A stretch of 64,000 bases of DNA, taken from the NCBI RefSeq assembly GCF_035222275.1, contig NC_085884.1, positions 1,798,001-1,862,000 on the forward strand. The letters are read 5' to 3'. The notes beneath the pieces were generated by a model. The model was not told the DNA's origin. It did no database searches and saw only the letters and a program-made list of their open reading frames with translations. Positions 1 to 11,698 of the stretch are shown here, one piece after another. The position numbers and the translations under genes were made by a program. The stretch comes from Podospora bellae-mahoneyi. Lineage: Eukaryota > Ascomycota > Sordariomycetes > Sordariales > Podosporaceae. The stretch's first letter is position 1. Every line of letters starts with the position of its first letter.

Positions 1-478
1 GTATTTCTTATTGCACGTTCCCGCGCCTTCCATCTCCAGAGCCAAGCACAGCCCAGTCAAATTACGTACCCCAGTAGCGGAAATCGCCGCGCTGCAACCG
101 AGGGCTGTGGGAGAGCACAGCACCAACTTTTGGTGGGGCAGCATCATTGTCATCATATGCTGCTCTACACAAGACAAGTCTGGAGTCAGTATCATATATC
201 GTCAAAACAGTCCCATTGTGATTTCTAGACATCTTTCCAACATCAACTTCACCGACCGCCTCTCGACAGCCATGTTTACATACAGGCATCATGCCGTTAT
301 CAACACGCATGCGCTGAGGCCTTGGCATCAATTTTGATGCGGGGCATCACATGTATCCAGGCCATCAATATCAAAAGTACAGAGAATATGGTATCCCAGG
401 ACACAAGTCGGGTACGGACTAGAGTCTAGTAAGTTGAGCTACTTAGGTAATTTATCATCAATGATGCCCCGCACAGCC
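1..478. other. Left-edge intergenic stretch
   Basis: No reading frame here has coding character. It lies 3' of the epimerase/reductase gene, which is transcribed leftward and stops at 479, so the first bases probably hold its 3' untranslated region. I see nothing else. Confidence 0.5.
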
Positions 479-1450
479 TTACTGGACACCCGCAGCCTTC
501 ATGCGCTCAAAGCACTTTCGGTAGGCTTCGTGAATCTCGGGAATCTCATACCCATACTCCTTCAGCTTGTTGACCAATTTCGTGGTATCAAGCTTGCAGT
601 TGCTTCGGCCTGCCTTGATCACCTTGGCTTGCTCCTCGAGGCTAAAGTTCTTCCAGCTAAACGAGGGGCGCACAATGTCGCGGAACAGGGTGAGCACCTC
701 GTTGTGGGAGATGGCACCAGGGTTCGTAAAGTTGTAGATGCCCAGCTCTTTGTGCTCGGCCATCAGGATGCTAGCCGGCAGCAGGTCGCTCAGAATCGTG
801 TTGCTGTTGGGGATGTCCACCACACGCTCGTATTTGGCGATCTTGGTGACAAAGTTGCGGGGGTGCAAGTCGTCCGACACTGGCATCCGGAGTCGAAGAA
901 TGAGGCAGTTGTTGTAGTGCTTCATGACCTGGTGGGGTGGTTGCGTGTTAGTCAGGGTCAACTATCATGAACAAACTCCGTCGGTAAAAGTACTTGCCTC
1001 TTCAACGTGGGCCTTGGTCATGGAGTAGAAGCTCCCCGCAAAGTTGGCCGGGTCGGTCTCGAGGAAACCTGGGCCATCCCAGGGGTGTGCCTCATCGTAC
1101 TGGTAGATGCAGCCGGTTGCAAATACGGTGCAGTGAATGCCGCGGAGGAAGCAGCAGTCGGTGAGGTTCAGGGTGCCGATCACATTGGACCTGATGGTAG
1201 CCTCTTGGTTGTCCTCGCACCAGTCCACGTTGGGCCGCCCAGTGCACCCAGCCGCGTTCAGCACATGAGTGGGCTTGACCCGGTCGAGCTCGGCGAGAAC
1301 AGATTCGCGGTTCTCCATTCGGATCGTTGTCATGTGCACCTCCTTGCCGTCCTTCTCAAGAAGGGTCTTGAGATGTCCTGCCACCCAACCCTCGCCGCCC
1401 CAGATCAAGAAGCGGTTGCTTTGGGCGCCATTGGAACCGTCGGTGGCCAT
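479..1450 (-). CDS. UDP-4-keto-6-deoxyglucose 3,5-epimerase/4-reductase (UDP-rhamnose synthesis)
   Basis: Extended short-chain dehydrogenase of 300 aa in two exons, 1450-998 and 928-479. An N-terminal Rossmann motif GGEGWVAGHL lies at about residues 18-27, and YSMTK at about 142-146 gives the YxxxK catalytic pair. Length and N-terminal motif fit the plant NRS/ER and fungal ER enzymes that convert UDP-4-keto-6-deoxyglucose to UDP-L-rhamnose in the cytosol; that assignment is by family resemblance. The intron (929-997, 69 nt) has a GC donor (GAG|GCAAGT) and an AG acceptor (CCCACCAG). Removing it joins HVEE to VMKHYNN in frame, and a CTAAC branch site is present. The partner UDP-glucose 4,6-dehydratase is not in the window. 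A generic dTDP-4-dehydrorhamnose reductase-like role is the main alternative. Confidence 0.85.
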
Positions 1451-2892
1451 CTTGTGTGGTTGGAGTGTATATCGAGGTGTATAGGCTGGCAGTAAGTATT
1501 GGCGGCAACCAGCAATTGATGCTAATGGAAAATCACAAAGAGTTGTTGAGGAGGAAGAGCATAGGCAAGTGAACCAACAGATGAGCGAGGGGGAAGGTCA
1601 ACAAGTAAAAAAGGAATGACATGCTCAGTTGGGGCATCGGCACGCCAGGGATGGAAGGGCTGAAAGCAAGGGCAGGAAGGTGGTCGTCTCAAAATGACAG
1701 TTACGAACCCATCCGCTACGGTGGGAGAGGCAGGCGGCCCCCCAATGCCTGCACCGCAATAGGGGTGGGATGTCCAATAATTGCCATATAGGTGACCAGT
1801 GGTGACCAGAAGCGCTGATAGAAAGGGAAGCTAACGCAGGTCTTGTGTTTTTGTGTGGCGTGGCCACGACAGCTTGTCAGCACTTCCTTCTGCAGTCCAA
1901 AAGACGCGACGTCCGGGGCTGTCTGTCAGAAAGTCGGTGGCCCAACATCCACAACTCCGTAACGCCCAATTGGGACGAAGACTGCGAGCAGGATACGAAT
2001 AAGTGGTCTTCGCAATCTGGATATGTTTTTGTAGTAGTTCCCACGACGGCTCCAAAGTCTGGACCCTGGGTACATTGTAAATGTTCCTGAAAAATGGAGA
2101 CTGATATGCTGGTGAAAAGGGGCTGGAAAGCTGACAGCTTGGCTGTCGTTCACCGTAGGTAGTACCCACCAGCCATGGACGGCAACGTTGCTCAACAACA
2201 ACAACAACAATGACAACACCATCTTCTATGATAGAGGCTTCCTAAGAGGAATATAATAGAAATCGGTAAACGGCACTTTAACATGCATACAATTATCCTA
2301 GGTAGAAATCTATCTATCCCATTGTTTCGGGAAGGGTCTTCGCTCACAGCCCAGCACATCCATTCCAGCGGTACACCGTCCTTCTGGGTGGGTGTCCGGG
2401 GAAGGAGCTTTGGCCACTTGAATCGATTGACCAATAGCAAGGCGGCCCCGTGGCGGATGGGCGGACCACTTTTCCTATTTTGCCGGTTAAAGGGTGTGAG
2501 CGAAGCCAGCAAAAAGCTGTTGAAATTGGAGAAGACAAATTTCCTGTGGAGTAGCGACACCCTCTCGCCCCCGTCTCCATTCTCCATATTCTCCCCATGT
2601 CCCTCGTGTCTGCATCTGGTCTTTCCCGAGCACATCTGTAGCATCCAACAAGTCGACAACATTGTGATATTGCATCTGCACTTCGCACTCTTGCACCAGA
2701 ACAGGAACATCACCAGATTCGCACCTAGACGGCCCCCAAACCACCAGTATATATTACACCAGGCGCTGGACACCCTACACCACTGTGTTCTGCACGTTTC
2801 GAACGACAGCCGCTCGTGTCTCACAGACACAACTCCCTCTATTCGAGAATTTAATCCCGACGTCGAGCTCCCTCGACAATCCACAGCCCAGC
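1451..2892. other. Divergent promoter region, epimerase / erg9
   Basis: These 1.4 kb lie between the start of the leftward epimerase gene and the start of the rightward squalene synthase gene, so they hold both promoters. A CAA microsatellite lies near 2190-2212 and pyrimidine-rich runs occur near 2530-2620. The scattered frames of 60-230 codons on both strands overlap each other and show no domain, so I call no gene. Confidence 0.5.
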
Positions 2893-4525
2893 ATGGGTGC
2901 CGCCCAGCAAATTGCTTACTTCCTCCTCCACCCTAATGAGCTTCGGTCCATCGCTCAATGGTACGCCCCCCCCTTTACCTTGCCCGTGCTCTACCCCCCT
3001 CGCTTCTAACCTAGTCGGCTACAGGAAAGTATGGCATGAGCCTGTCCACAGACGCGATGCCTCCAAGGAGACGCCCACCGAGAAATCATGCTTCCACTTC
3101 CTCAAGTTGACGTCGCGGTCATTCTCAGCTGTCATTCAAGAGCTCAACCCCGAGCTCCTGATGCCGATATGCCTCTTCTACCTCGTCCTGCGTGGTCTCG
3201 ACACCATCGAAGACGACATGACCCTTGACATCAAGGAGAAGGAGCCCCTCCTCCGCGATTTTCACAACATCATGGAGCAGGATGGCTGGACTTTTGACAA
3301 GAACGGGCCCAACGAGAAGGACAGGGAGCTGCTCGTCCACTTCGACGACATTATCTTCGAGCTGAAGAAGGTCAAGAAGCCATATTATGATATCATCAAG
3401 GACATCACCGAGAAGATGGGCAATGGCATGGCCGATTACGCGCTCAACGCTGAGCACAACAACATTGGTGTGGGCACCATCAAGGAGTACGAGTTGTACT
3501 GCCATTATGTTGCCGGTCTGGTGGGAGAGGGCTTGACACGCCTGTTTGTGGAAAGCAACCTTGCCAACCCACAACTTCTGGTGCGCATGGATCTCACTGA
3601 GAGCATGGGCCAGTTCTTGCAAAAGGTTAACATCATTCGCGACGTACACGAGGACTGGATCGACAAGCGGCGATTCTGGCCCAGAGAAATCTGGTCCAAG
3701 TATGTTGACAACTGGGACGACCTCTTTGCCCCGGCCAACCGCGAGAAGGCCCTTCAGTGCAGCTCTGAGATGGTGCTCAACGCTCTCAAGCATGCCGAGG
3801 AGTGTCTTTTCTACATGGCTGGTATTCGAGACCAGAGTGTTTTCAACTTCGTGGCGATTCCCCAAAGCATGGCCATTGCTACCCTGGATCTTGTCTTCCG
3901 CAACCCCGCCATCTTCGAACGGAACGTCAAGATCACCAAGGGAGACGCCTGCCAACTGATGATCGAGTCGACACAAAACCTGCGGGTGGTCTGCGATGTT
4001 TTCAAGAAGTACGCGAGAAGGATACACAAGAAGAATGACCCCAGGGATCCCAACTTCCTTGCCATCAGCGCGCAATGTGGAAAGGTATGTGCAATCGCAC
4101 ACAACTGATGCTCAACATGTAGCACAAGCTAACTAGGTGCAACCAGATCGAGCAATTCATTGAGACCATCTTCCCAACGCAAGACCCTAACAAGGTCAGG
4201 GCTGGGCTCAAGCAAGAAGATCCCAAGATGGACGCCTTGGAGACTTTCTATCTGATTGCTGCTGCGCTGTCAACATTCATCTTGATTGGTGTTCTGATGG
4301 TGGGTCTACCTCTCGGGGCTCCGCATTATTCCGGCCCGCGGCGGTGGAGCCCGCATTTTCCCCACCTCGAAAAAAAAAAAAGCTAACTATTTTGTCCAGA
4401 TTGGAATTGCATGGTACTTTGGTGCTCGATTCGACCAGGTCTTCAAAAACATCGACCAAAAGATCGCCGGCACTGTTACCAGCTCAGTGGCTGCTGTTAC
4501 CAGCGTTGCTCACGAGGAACTGTGA
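2893..4525 (+). CDS. erg9: Squalene synthase (farnesyl-diphosphate farnesyltransferase)
   Basis: Joins two farnesyl diphosphates head to head into squalene, the first committed step of ergosterol synthesis, at the ER membrane. Four exons (2893-2960, 3025-4084, 4147-4299, 4400-4525) encode 468 aa. The small first exon ends in QW and splices to KVWHEPVH, the conserved N-terminal motif of the family. The first Asp-rich motif, LDTIEDD, is near residues 81-87; the second, NIIRDVHED, near 225-233. A C-terminal membrane anchor (about 410-436) is split by the last intron, and a short cytosolic tail ends in HEEL. Introns are 64, 62 and 100 nt with GT-AG ends; the last has an A-run and GCTAAC before its acceptor. 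All key residues are present and the length is normal for fungi. Confidence 0.97.
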
Positions 4526-6269
4526 GAAGCGACCTGGCCCAGCAAGCAAATTCGACCCCACGGCGCGCTCTTTTTTCCCCTCTTCACAGCGTGCGCTGAT
4601 ATTCGCTACATACACTTAATGATATACCTCGATACACTGCGCTTTATGATGAACGATCGGTTAGTTGGACAGGGCCACCTACCCAAGGGTTATATGGGAC
4701 ATGAATAGTATTCTTGCGGAATCGTTGTCACCATGGGGGTACCTACCCGAGCAATCTACTAATACTAATGCATCCCTTCGGTGTACTTTTCTCTTTGCTT
4801 TCACTTGTGACCTTTCTCGAAGAAAAACACAAAGTCAGAACTAGCACGGATGTCAAATTACAATTCAGTCGCCTCGTTTCCTTCGGGGACGATGGTTTCA
4901 ATGACTGTGGTTGTGCCGAAGATGTGCTGATAGCAATCCCTGGGCAAGTAGCCTGGTATCCGGGCACGCTTTCATCTGGGCTCTTTGCTTCTTGGTCAAT
5001 TGCCTGATGACGGTGGATTGCGACATGTTTTGACGATACCAAATGATTCCACATGCCCTGTGACCCGATTGTTACACACACACACTGGGAGGAAAGCGAA
5101 GAGAGAGACGCGTCGAGGCCCAAGCCACCGGGCCTGTGTCACGATGTTGAGACTTTGCCGCGCGGTGTGGTGGTGGTGTGTGTCGGGTTGTATAAAACGG
5201 CCGCCGTGGTCGGTCCTACGGGTGCCCACGTGGGCGTCGTCCACTGACTGAAGCCCACGGGTTCACTTGTCATTGATTCCTAGAGCAGTGGCTGTGGGAT
5301 TTGAGATGACGGTTCTTACTCGACCGTGGTCTTGTGGACGAATAGATTTTCCTAGTGCCTGTGTACAAGCAAGCAAGCATTCAATACAATACATCGGAAC
5401 TTGGCATCTTTTCATCACAGCAATAGCGTCCAACACAGTGGGTAGGTAGTTCCATCAAACAAACACCCATCACAACGCTCAAGCCCTTTCTTGCCCAAAG
5501 CTTGACGTGCAACTTTTTTCTTTCTTTCTAATCAACCTCTACTACCTCATTATTCCCGTACTCTCCCCGCCCGTCTGTTCAGTCATGTTCGGGCAAGTGA
5601 GTTGAGTGACCGAGTTGCACCAAGTTTGATCTCTTGTCAGATTTCCCCTTTTCTTTTTCATGCAACGACAGGGCGCCCATCCACCAGTCGGGTGCTCTGA
5701 AACCTTGTCCACAACCCGCAGCTGCACCATTCCCCCAGAAATTTGACTGGCTGTCCAGCAGAGAAGATAACTGAAACACTCGGTTTGTTTCCGAGAGTCA
5801 TAACTGACTCAGGCTGATTTGTTCTCCAACAACTTCACTTAACACTCGCATTCGTATGTACTACAAGGTTTCTTGTATCTTGTTTTTTTTTGTGTTATTC
5901 ATTCCATTGTCATTTTTCATTGCTCCCCCCCCACCCACTTGAAAAGTTTCCATGGTTTTGTCTATCTCGATGGCCTCGGGAGTTCAGAAGTGTGTGTGTC
6001 TGTGTGTGTATATGTAGATTAATATGTACAAAGATGTTTTGCTTGTCTCTTCCTCCTCAAGACAGTTCGGCGCATCGGTAAACCAACCACCCCTCTCTAG
6101 AAAATAAATTGTTGTATGTACAGTGCCTGCTGCAAAGATTTCAAAAAAGATCGCATTGCAAACAGAGGCGAAAAAAACATTCGCTCTTTTCTCTCTCTCT
6201 CGCCAATCCCTCCCAAACAGAAAACTTAAAATGGCAAATATATCAGTCCATTACTTTTTCAATGACAGT
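4526..6269. other. Convergent intergenic region, erg9 / protease
   Basis: Both flanking genes end here, so untranslated 3' regions are expected at each side. The interior has a GT microsatellite near 5990-6015 and the perfect palindrome listed separately at 5224. I found no frame with coding character. Confidence 0.5.
5224..5235. promoter_or_regulatory. Palindrome GCCCACGTGGGC with E-box core
   Basis: A perfect 12-bp inverted repeat centred on CACGTG, the core bound by bHLH factors such as SREBP or Cbf1/Pho4 types. It lies about 0.7 kb past the erg9 stop and about 1 kb past the protease stop, not in a promoter I can assign. Function is unproven and it may be chance. Confidence 0.25.
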
Positions 6270-7550
6270 TCATCTGAAGCCGTTGTTGGCAATGAGGTCG
6301 GTCGTGCCGGCAACGTTGCTGGCGGCCACGACTCTGGAGTTGGTCTGGCCGGCGAGCTGCTTGAGGCGGTCGGCCACCTGCTGGACACCGGTGATGCCCT
6401 CGAGAGCCATGATGTAGGCGGCGAGACCGGCAACGTGGGGGGAGGCCATGGAAGTTCCGCTCAGGGTGGCGGTGTCGCTGTCGCTGCGGATGCCGCAGGA
6501 CTCGACACGGACACCGGGGGCGAAGATGTCAACGAGGGGACCAAAGTTGGAGAAGGAGGCGCGGCGGTCGTTGGTCTGGTCAATAGCACCGACAGTGATG
6601 GCGGCCTCGGCAGAACCAGGGGAGGTGAGGGCAGTGTCCTGGTTCTCGTTACCGGCGGCAACAACAGGAACGACACCGGCAGCCTCGATACGGTTGATGG
6701 CGGTGTTGACGGCCTGGGAGAAAGAGCCGCCGAGAGACATGTTCATGACGGCCTTGCCACGGAGACCACGGCGGGTGGCATCACGGGCAACAAAGTCCAT
6801 ACCGGCAATCACGCCAGAGTTGGAACCGGAACCGTCAGCACCGAGGACCTTGACAGCAACGAGCTGAGTCTTCTTGGCGACACCAAACTTCCAGCCTCCA
6901 ATGGTGCCAGCAACGTGGGTGCCGTGGCCGTTGAGATCCGTCTCATCTTCGCCTCGGATGAAGGAGGCGCCGAATCTGGCCCTCCCCTGCAAGTCCTCGT
7001 GGGTGGTACGGATACCAGTGTCCACAACGTAAGCAGTGATGCCCTCTCCAGCAGAACTGTCAAAGAAATAACCATTCTGTCTGGCACCGTCATGGCTGAG
7101 GCGGGCCAAGCCGGTAGGGGCGCGAGACTGAAGCTGGCGGACATTGAGTTTGATAACGGCATCCTGCTCGATGTAGCTAACCTCCTTGGCGGCATAGATC
7201 TCATTGATCAAGGCATCATCGGCCTCCAGAGCCATAGCTCTCCACTGGTCGATCTGGAAGGTCTCGACTGTCGTAGAAAGGATGTTGTTGGTCAGTGGGC
7301 TGCGCTTCCCAATGTTGCGCTTGGCGATCACGCTCGCAATGCTGGACTCGTGGGCAAAGACCTCATCATCGCTGAAGGTGTTGTTGTAGACCACGATGAA
7401 CTTGTGGGGGATGAGGTTCTGGGCATCGGGGTTGGCGATGGGCACACCGATATAGAACCCCTCAGACTTGGTGAAGGTGGTGGCAGGAGCAGCAGATACC
7501 CCAAGGGCAGACAGAGCAACGCTCAAGGAAACAAGAAATCGGCCAGCCAT
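6270..7550 (-). CDS. Secreted proteinase K-like subtilisin (peptidase S8)
   Basis: Intronless 426-aa preproenzyme. Residues 1-20 form a signal peptide ending ALGVSA. An inhibitor_I9-type propeptide covers about 47-140, and the mature domain starts near the [10 protein letters not shown] motif at 144. The catalytic triad is complete: Asp177 in VVDTGI, His209 in NGHGTHVAG and Ser367 in [11 protein letters not shown], with the oxyanion Asn301 in AAGNEN. This is the classic extracellular alkaline protease layout of filamentous fungi, used for protein scavenging and often induced in substrate colonisation. There is no C-terminal extension or GPI signal. Two KR pairs (about 77-83) in the propeptide could be Kex2 sites. 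The gene is convergent with erg9 and has an unusually long 5' flank. Confidence 0.96.
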   Translation of the reverse strand: MAGRFLVSLSVALSALGVSAAPATTFTKSEGFYIGVPIANPDAQNLIPHKFIVVYNNTFSDDEVFAHESSIASVIAKRNIGKRSPLTNNILSTTVETFQIDQWRAMALEADDALINEIYAAKEVSYIEQDAVIKLNVRQLQSRAPTGLARLSHDGARQNGYFFDSSAGEGITAYVVDTGIRTTHEDLQGRARFGASFIRGEDETDLNGHGTHVAGTIGGWKFGVAKKTQLVAVKVLGADGSGSNSGVIAGMDFVARDATRRGLRGKAVMNMSLGGSFSQAVNTAINRIEAAGVVPVVAAGNENQDTALTSPGSAEAAITVGAIDQTNDRRASFSNFGPLVDIFAPGVRVESCGIRSDSDTATLSGTSMASPHVAGLAAYIMALEGITGVQQVADRLKQLAGQTNSRVVAASNVAGTTDLIANNGFR

Positions 7551-10500
7551 TGTTGATGTATTGTTGATGGTGTTTCAGACAGGTTGTTGATGAAGTTCGA
7601 GGAAAAGAATGGATCGGTTGGTGGGACCACGTAACTGGATGCTGAAACTGGTTTTGAAGCAACGTCGAAAAGACGAGATCGGCTAGATGCAGTTGATCAA
7701 GGATAGTCGGGAAGTGAAGAAAAAGGTTATGCGCAGCACGAGAAGAAAGCAAATGGGTGGAAGGCAACGTTGACGATGCCTGACCCGGAAAAAGGAATGG
7801 AAGGAAGGAGGAAGAAAAGAGCAAGTGACAAGGACGGATGGGATAACAACAAAAGAGAGAAGCCCGCGAGAGAGAAGCAGATCAACTGCTATTTAACTGA
7901 GAAGAGCGCATGAAGTTGGCGGCCCATCTTGAACCCCCTTTTGCAGAAAGCAACGACGCTGTTTGGGTGGTGGGTGCAACCTTCAGGGGAGCGTGGTACA
8001 AAGCAGGCCAGGGGGTTACCGGGGTACTTACATGGGACGTCTCCCCTGACTCCCCTGGCTCCCCTGAACGCCAAGTCAAACGGCAGATCCCCAGGCGTGC
8101 CAAGATGGCAAATCCTCCGCACTTCTGAACGACTTTGGAGAGAGCCCTGAAGTTTCGACAGATGTTAGATGAGAACTACTCATGATCTCGAACCTGTCAA
8201 GGGATGCTGCAGTTCGCCCAATACAGAGCTCAGGTGGCATGCTAGATTAGCCCCCATGATCGGATTCCCGTGGCCGCTGTGGCTGCCATCTCTGGCGGCC
8301 AGGAACACACGACGGTCTGGGGAGACTTGGGCAAAACTGGGATGAGCTGGGATGGACGGAGGAATGGCCGACTTGCCGACCTCGCAAACGTCGGGCGCCG
8401 GCTGAGCCGGGTCTGGCTCAAGTGGTCTCTTTGGCTCCAGCATCAGCTCCAGGCGGATTCGAAAGGCAAACGCATGCCACAGGATTTGCCGTCCGTTGTT
8501 GGTGATGCGGTTGGCAAAGTTGAACGAGAATGATTCCGGAGCATAACAGATCTTCTTTGATCTCCCGCCGCGAGGGTGGTTGTTGTGGCTGTCGTGAGCC
8601 TGCGGGAAGCGTGGGAAGCAAAAGAACCCTGGGTCTTGCAAACACGGCATTGGTGGAAAGAGAATGTGTGATGGTTGCGACTTGATCGAGGCTCCAGGTG
8701 CCGCCATTGGCACGAGGAACCGACAGCTCGTACCCTGCAATTCCGTTGCGGAAATGTCTCTGCCCAATCGACCTCTGCCGCGTCCATGGGAATGCGGCTC
8801 TGGGCTGGGTCTCGTCCGGCCTGATGCTTGGCAACAATTAACTGCAAACCTGCTCTTGAACTGAACAGTTAAAGTCCGAGATCTCGCTGTCACTTTCGGA
8901 TGAGGCAAACCTGTTTGACCTGTTTTGGAGGTGATGGATCGCTGGCTTCGATGAGGTCTTTGGAATCCACACGGCATTGAATGGGGTCTCCGGATTAACC
9001 CATTGACCTGCCCAATGGAAGTTGTTGCCAGCGGCCGACGAGAACAGACGTCGGCGGCAGCAGCAACAAGCAACAAGGCCACCATCCTCCGTCACCCAAA
9101 AAGAAAGGAAGGAGCCGCGCTGTGCAGACCCTCTGCGCGGGGGTGGCGCATTTGGTGAAGCGCGCTAATGGTGGACTCCGCTCGCTGGAAACATTCTACA
9201 CTATAAAGGATGGCATTCAAGAGGATGCGCTCCAAACAACTTTCACCGTCCTGGGGCTGTCTGGCGAGAGACACCGAGCATCAACAAGAAGCAGGCAGTG
9301 TAACAGAGAGGAAACATGGTTATGACATGTCAATGCCAAGGGGGCCGTTGGCGCCGTTGCAGGGACCTGTATCGTACGAAATTATCTGGGGAAGGGATCA
9401 GCCTGCCGCGTTCTGAGGCAGGTGCAGGCGAGAAATGGTGTGGATTTGTGGATTTGTGGACTTGTTAGTGCAGTGCAGCCGCCCGTTTGGATGCTGAAAC
9501 ACCAAGGTCCGTTCTGTGAAATCTCCACAGCGCGTGTTTCGGTCCTCTGCTACCATAGCATCCAGCTCGGAGATTTCGACACTTCTCTCTCCATTTGGAA
9601 TTTCTGTTGCCGCCGACCCTCCGTGCTCATCCAACTGCCATGAAATAGATAAGCGGTTTTGGATATTTACCACATCAGTCAGCGAAGAAACAAAACATCT
9701 CCATAATGTACCAGAGCTTGGATTCTCTGGTTCTCAAACCAAGCACAGCCAACCCAGTCCAGTCTACGGAGTGGTGCACCGTGATGGCAACTAACAACTC
9801 TCGAAATAGACCATCCGATCGCCGTTTCATGCCTTGGCTTTGCGCTTGCGCCCTGGGCGAGCAGTCGAGTATATACAAACCTGGCGGCCGCAGCATGAAC
9901 CTCGATATTAACAGTACCGGTGCTGCGTACGACCTCGGATGAGCAGAGGACAGTTTCGACCGCACGGAAGCAAGAGCCGAGTAATGGCCTCGGGCTGTCC
10001 TGGTGAGCAAATCCCCCGGTTCGCCTGCCGTCGGTTAGCGCGGAGTGGGCCCGATGTCCGGGCGCCCAAGGCCGAGAAATGTGGACCGATAACAAGAGGA
10101 TACCGGCCATTCGGGGGCGAAATCCGGCCGGCCTCATTCGACCTGCACCACCCACCTGACCCCGCAAACTAACTGTCTTCCAGAACTTCGGAACGGAGTC
10201 GATGTGGAGATGGATGCAGCCTTACCATAAGACCAGGAAAATATCTGGGAATGGGGTGAGACCGAGGGCACAGAGGGCAGTACAGTAAACAAACAAGGCA
10301 ACGAAAGCCACTATGATGTAACTGCGTGTGTGAGTGGGACTGTTCACACATCATGTAAACCAACATTCTCAGGTGGCCGGATCTTCCTCCGCAGATTATC
10401 TGGGTTGCCACGGCTGCCACTGTTTCTCTCCTCTCTCGTCAAAATGATTATCTCATGACATGGCCCGATCTGATGAGGTTATCTGCGTAGTGCGTAGTGG

Positions 10501-11698
10501 GGTTTGCCGCGTCACTCAGCATGAACATGAAGCATGACGACCTGAGGAATAAGAAAGAGAATAGAAATAAATCAACCAGCCAGTAGGTAATCGGCACCCT
10601 CTTTCTCTTGAGGAGGGAACCGTTCAATTGAGTGGCTCTCGAGCGGCTGTGCCCGGGCAATGCGCAGGTTGCGAATTGGATTGGGGCTTCATCCGTGTCT
10701 CATGCGACAGACAGGTGTCTGTACGAAGTAGTGGTCCCTGGAAAAAAGAAAGAAAAGTCGTTCAGGGATGTCCAAACTGCCCTTTTTCATATTTGGGAGC
10801 CATCGTCATCCATCACCTCATATCCAAGGGAGTGCCAGTTAGTTTTATTCCCCGGGCTTGCTAGGTACCACCTGGCGGAGTGAACCGCCCAAGACAAGAC
10901 GTCCGTCCGTTGACTGACTGCGCCTTCGGTGGGCTGGAACACACTGCAATCTGTGACCCAACAACTCGCAAATCCCAGCTTGGGTCTTATCGAGACTTGC
11001 ACATCACCACAACAACACAGCGAGCAACAACAGCAACACTCCAATCCAGCACCAACGCTCTTCCGTCTGCGCTCTCCGTCTGAGGCTTACGCACATCATT
11101 AACTTTGCGATCTAGCAAGGGCCAAGTCGGCCAATCCAGCGCCCAAGTGTACAGGAACCTAACCCCGCGCCCGTCCGTCCACGCGACCAGTATAAGCCAG
11201 ACCCGACTCCAGTCGGTGCCCTACCTACCCACCGCAGCAGGCAGTGCGCGCTGCAGATAAAACAACAAGAACAAAGTTTCGTAAAATCAGGCTCGGCCAT
11301 CGATCCGGGCCCGCTGGTCCAAGTCGCAGTGAACGAGTTGTCCGTCTGCGCTATAGCGGCTCTCGGGTCTGCGCCATCCGCCATCCACCACCCACAACAG
11401 ACCTACCGTCCAGGTCTGTCCTGTCCTGTCCGTTTCCATTCGATTTGACTTCGAACGACAGACACCACATCCACCCACCACCGCCCGGTTTCTCGACGAG
11501 TAGATAGTTTTCCCTGATCAGCCTTGCGTCCCTCTTCGACTTCGTGTGGTTCCCGGTCGATTCGTCGCCAGCCTAGTCGGAGACCAGAGCCTCGTGTACT
11601 GCTGTGCCATGGTTGTCGCATCATCATCCGACGACAACTGAGAAGTGTTACCGATAGCCCACGACTGATTCCCGCGGGCGAATACGACATCGAAGAGA
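7551..11698. other. 4.1-kb gene-free stretch between protease and F-box gene
   Basis: This holds the two divergent promoters and long untranslated leaders. The longest frame (minus strand, 8180-9085, about 300 codons) has no domain, no codon pattern and competing frames on both strands, so I reject it. Near 8041-8070 the 9-mer CTCCCCTGR is repeated three times in tandem. CA/CAG-rich stretches near 11000-11060 may belong to the F-box transcript leader. I see no tRNA, transposon or conserved gene. Confidence 0.45.

Noticed and set aside
3125-4102. Minus-strand frame of 325 codons
   Set aside because: Antisense shadow of squalene synthase, caused by GC-rich third positions.
6123-7556. Long plus-strand frame of 477 codons
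   Set aside because: Antisense shadow of the subtilisin gene, which has a signal peptide and full catalytic triad on the minus strand.
8180-9085. Minus-strand frame of about 300 codons
   Set aside because: No domain, no intron pattern, competing frames on both strands and low-complexity composition.
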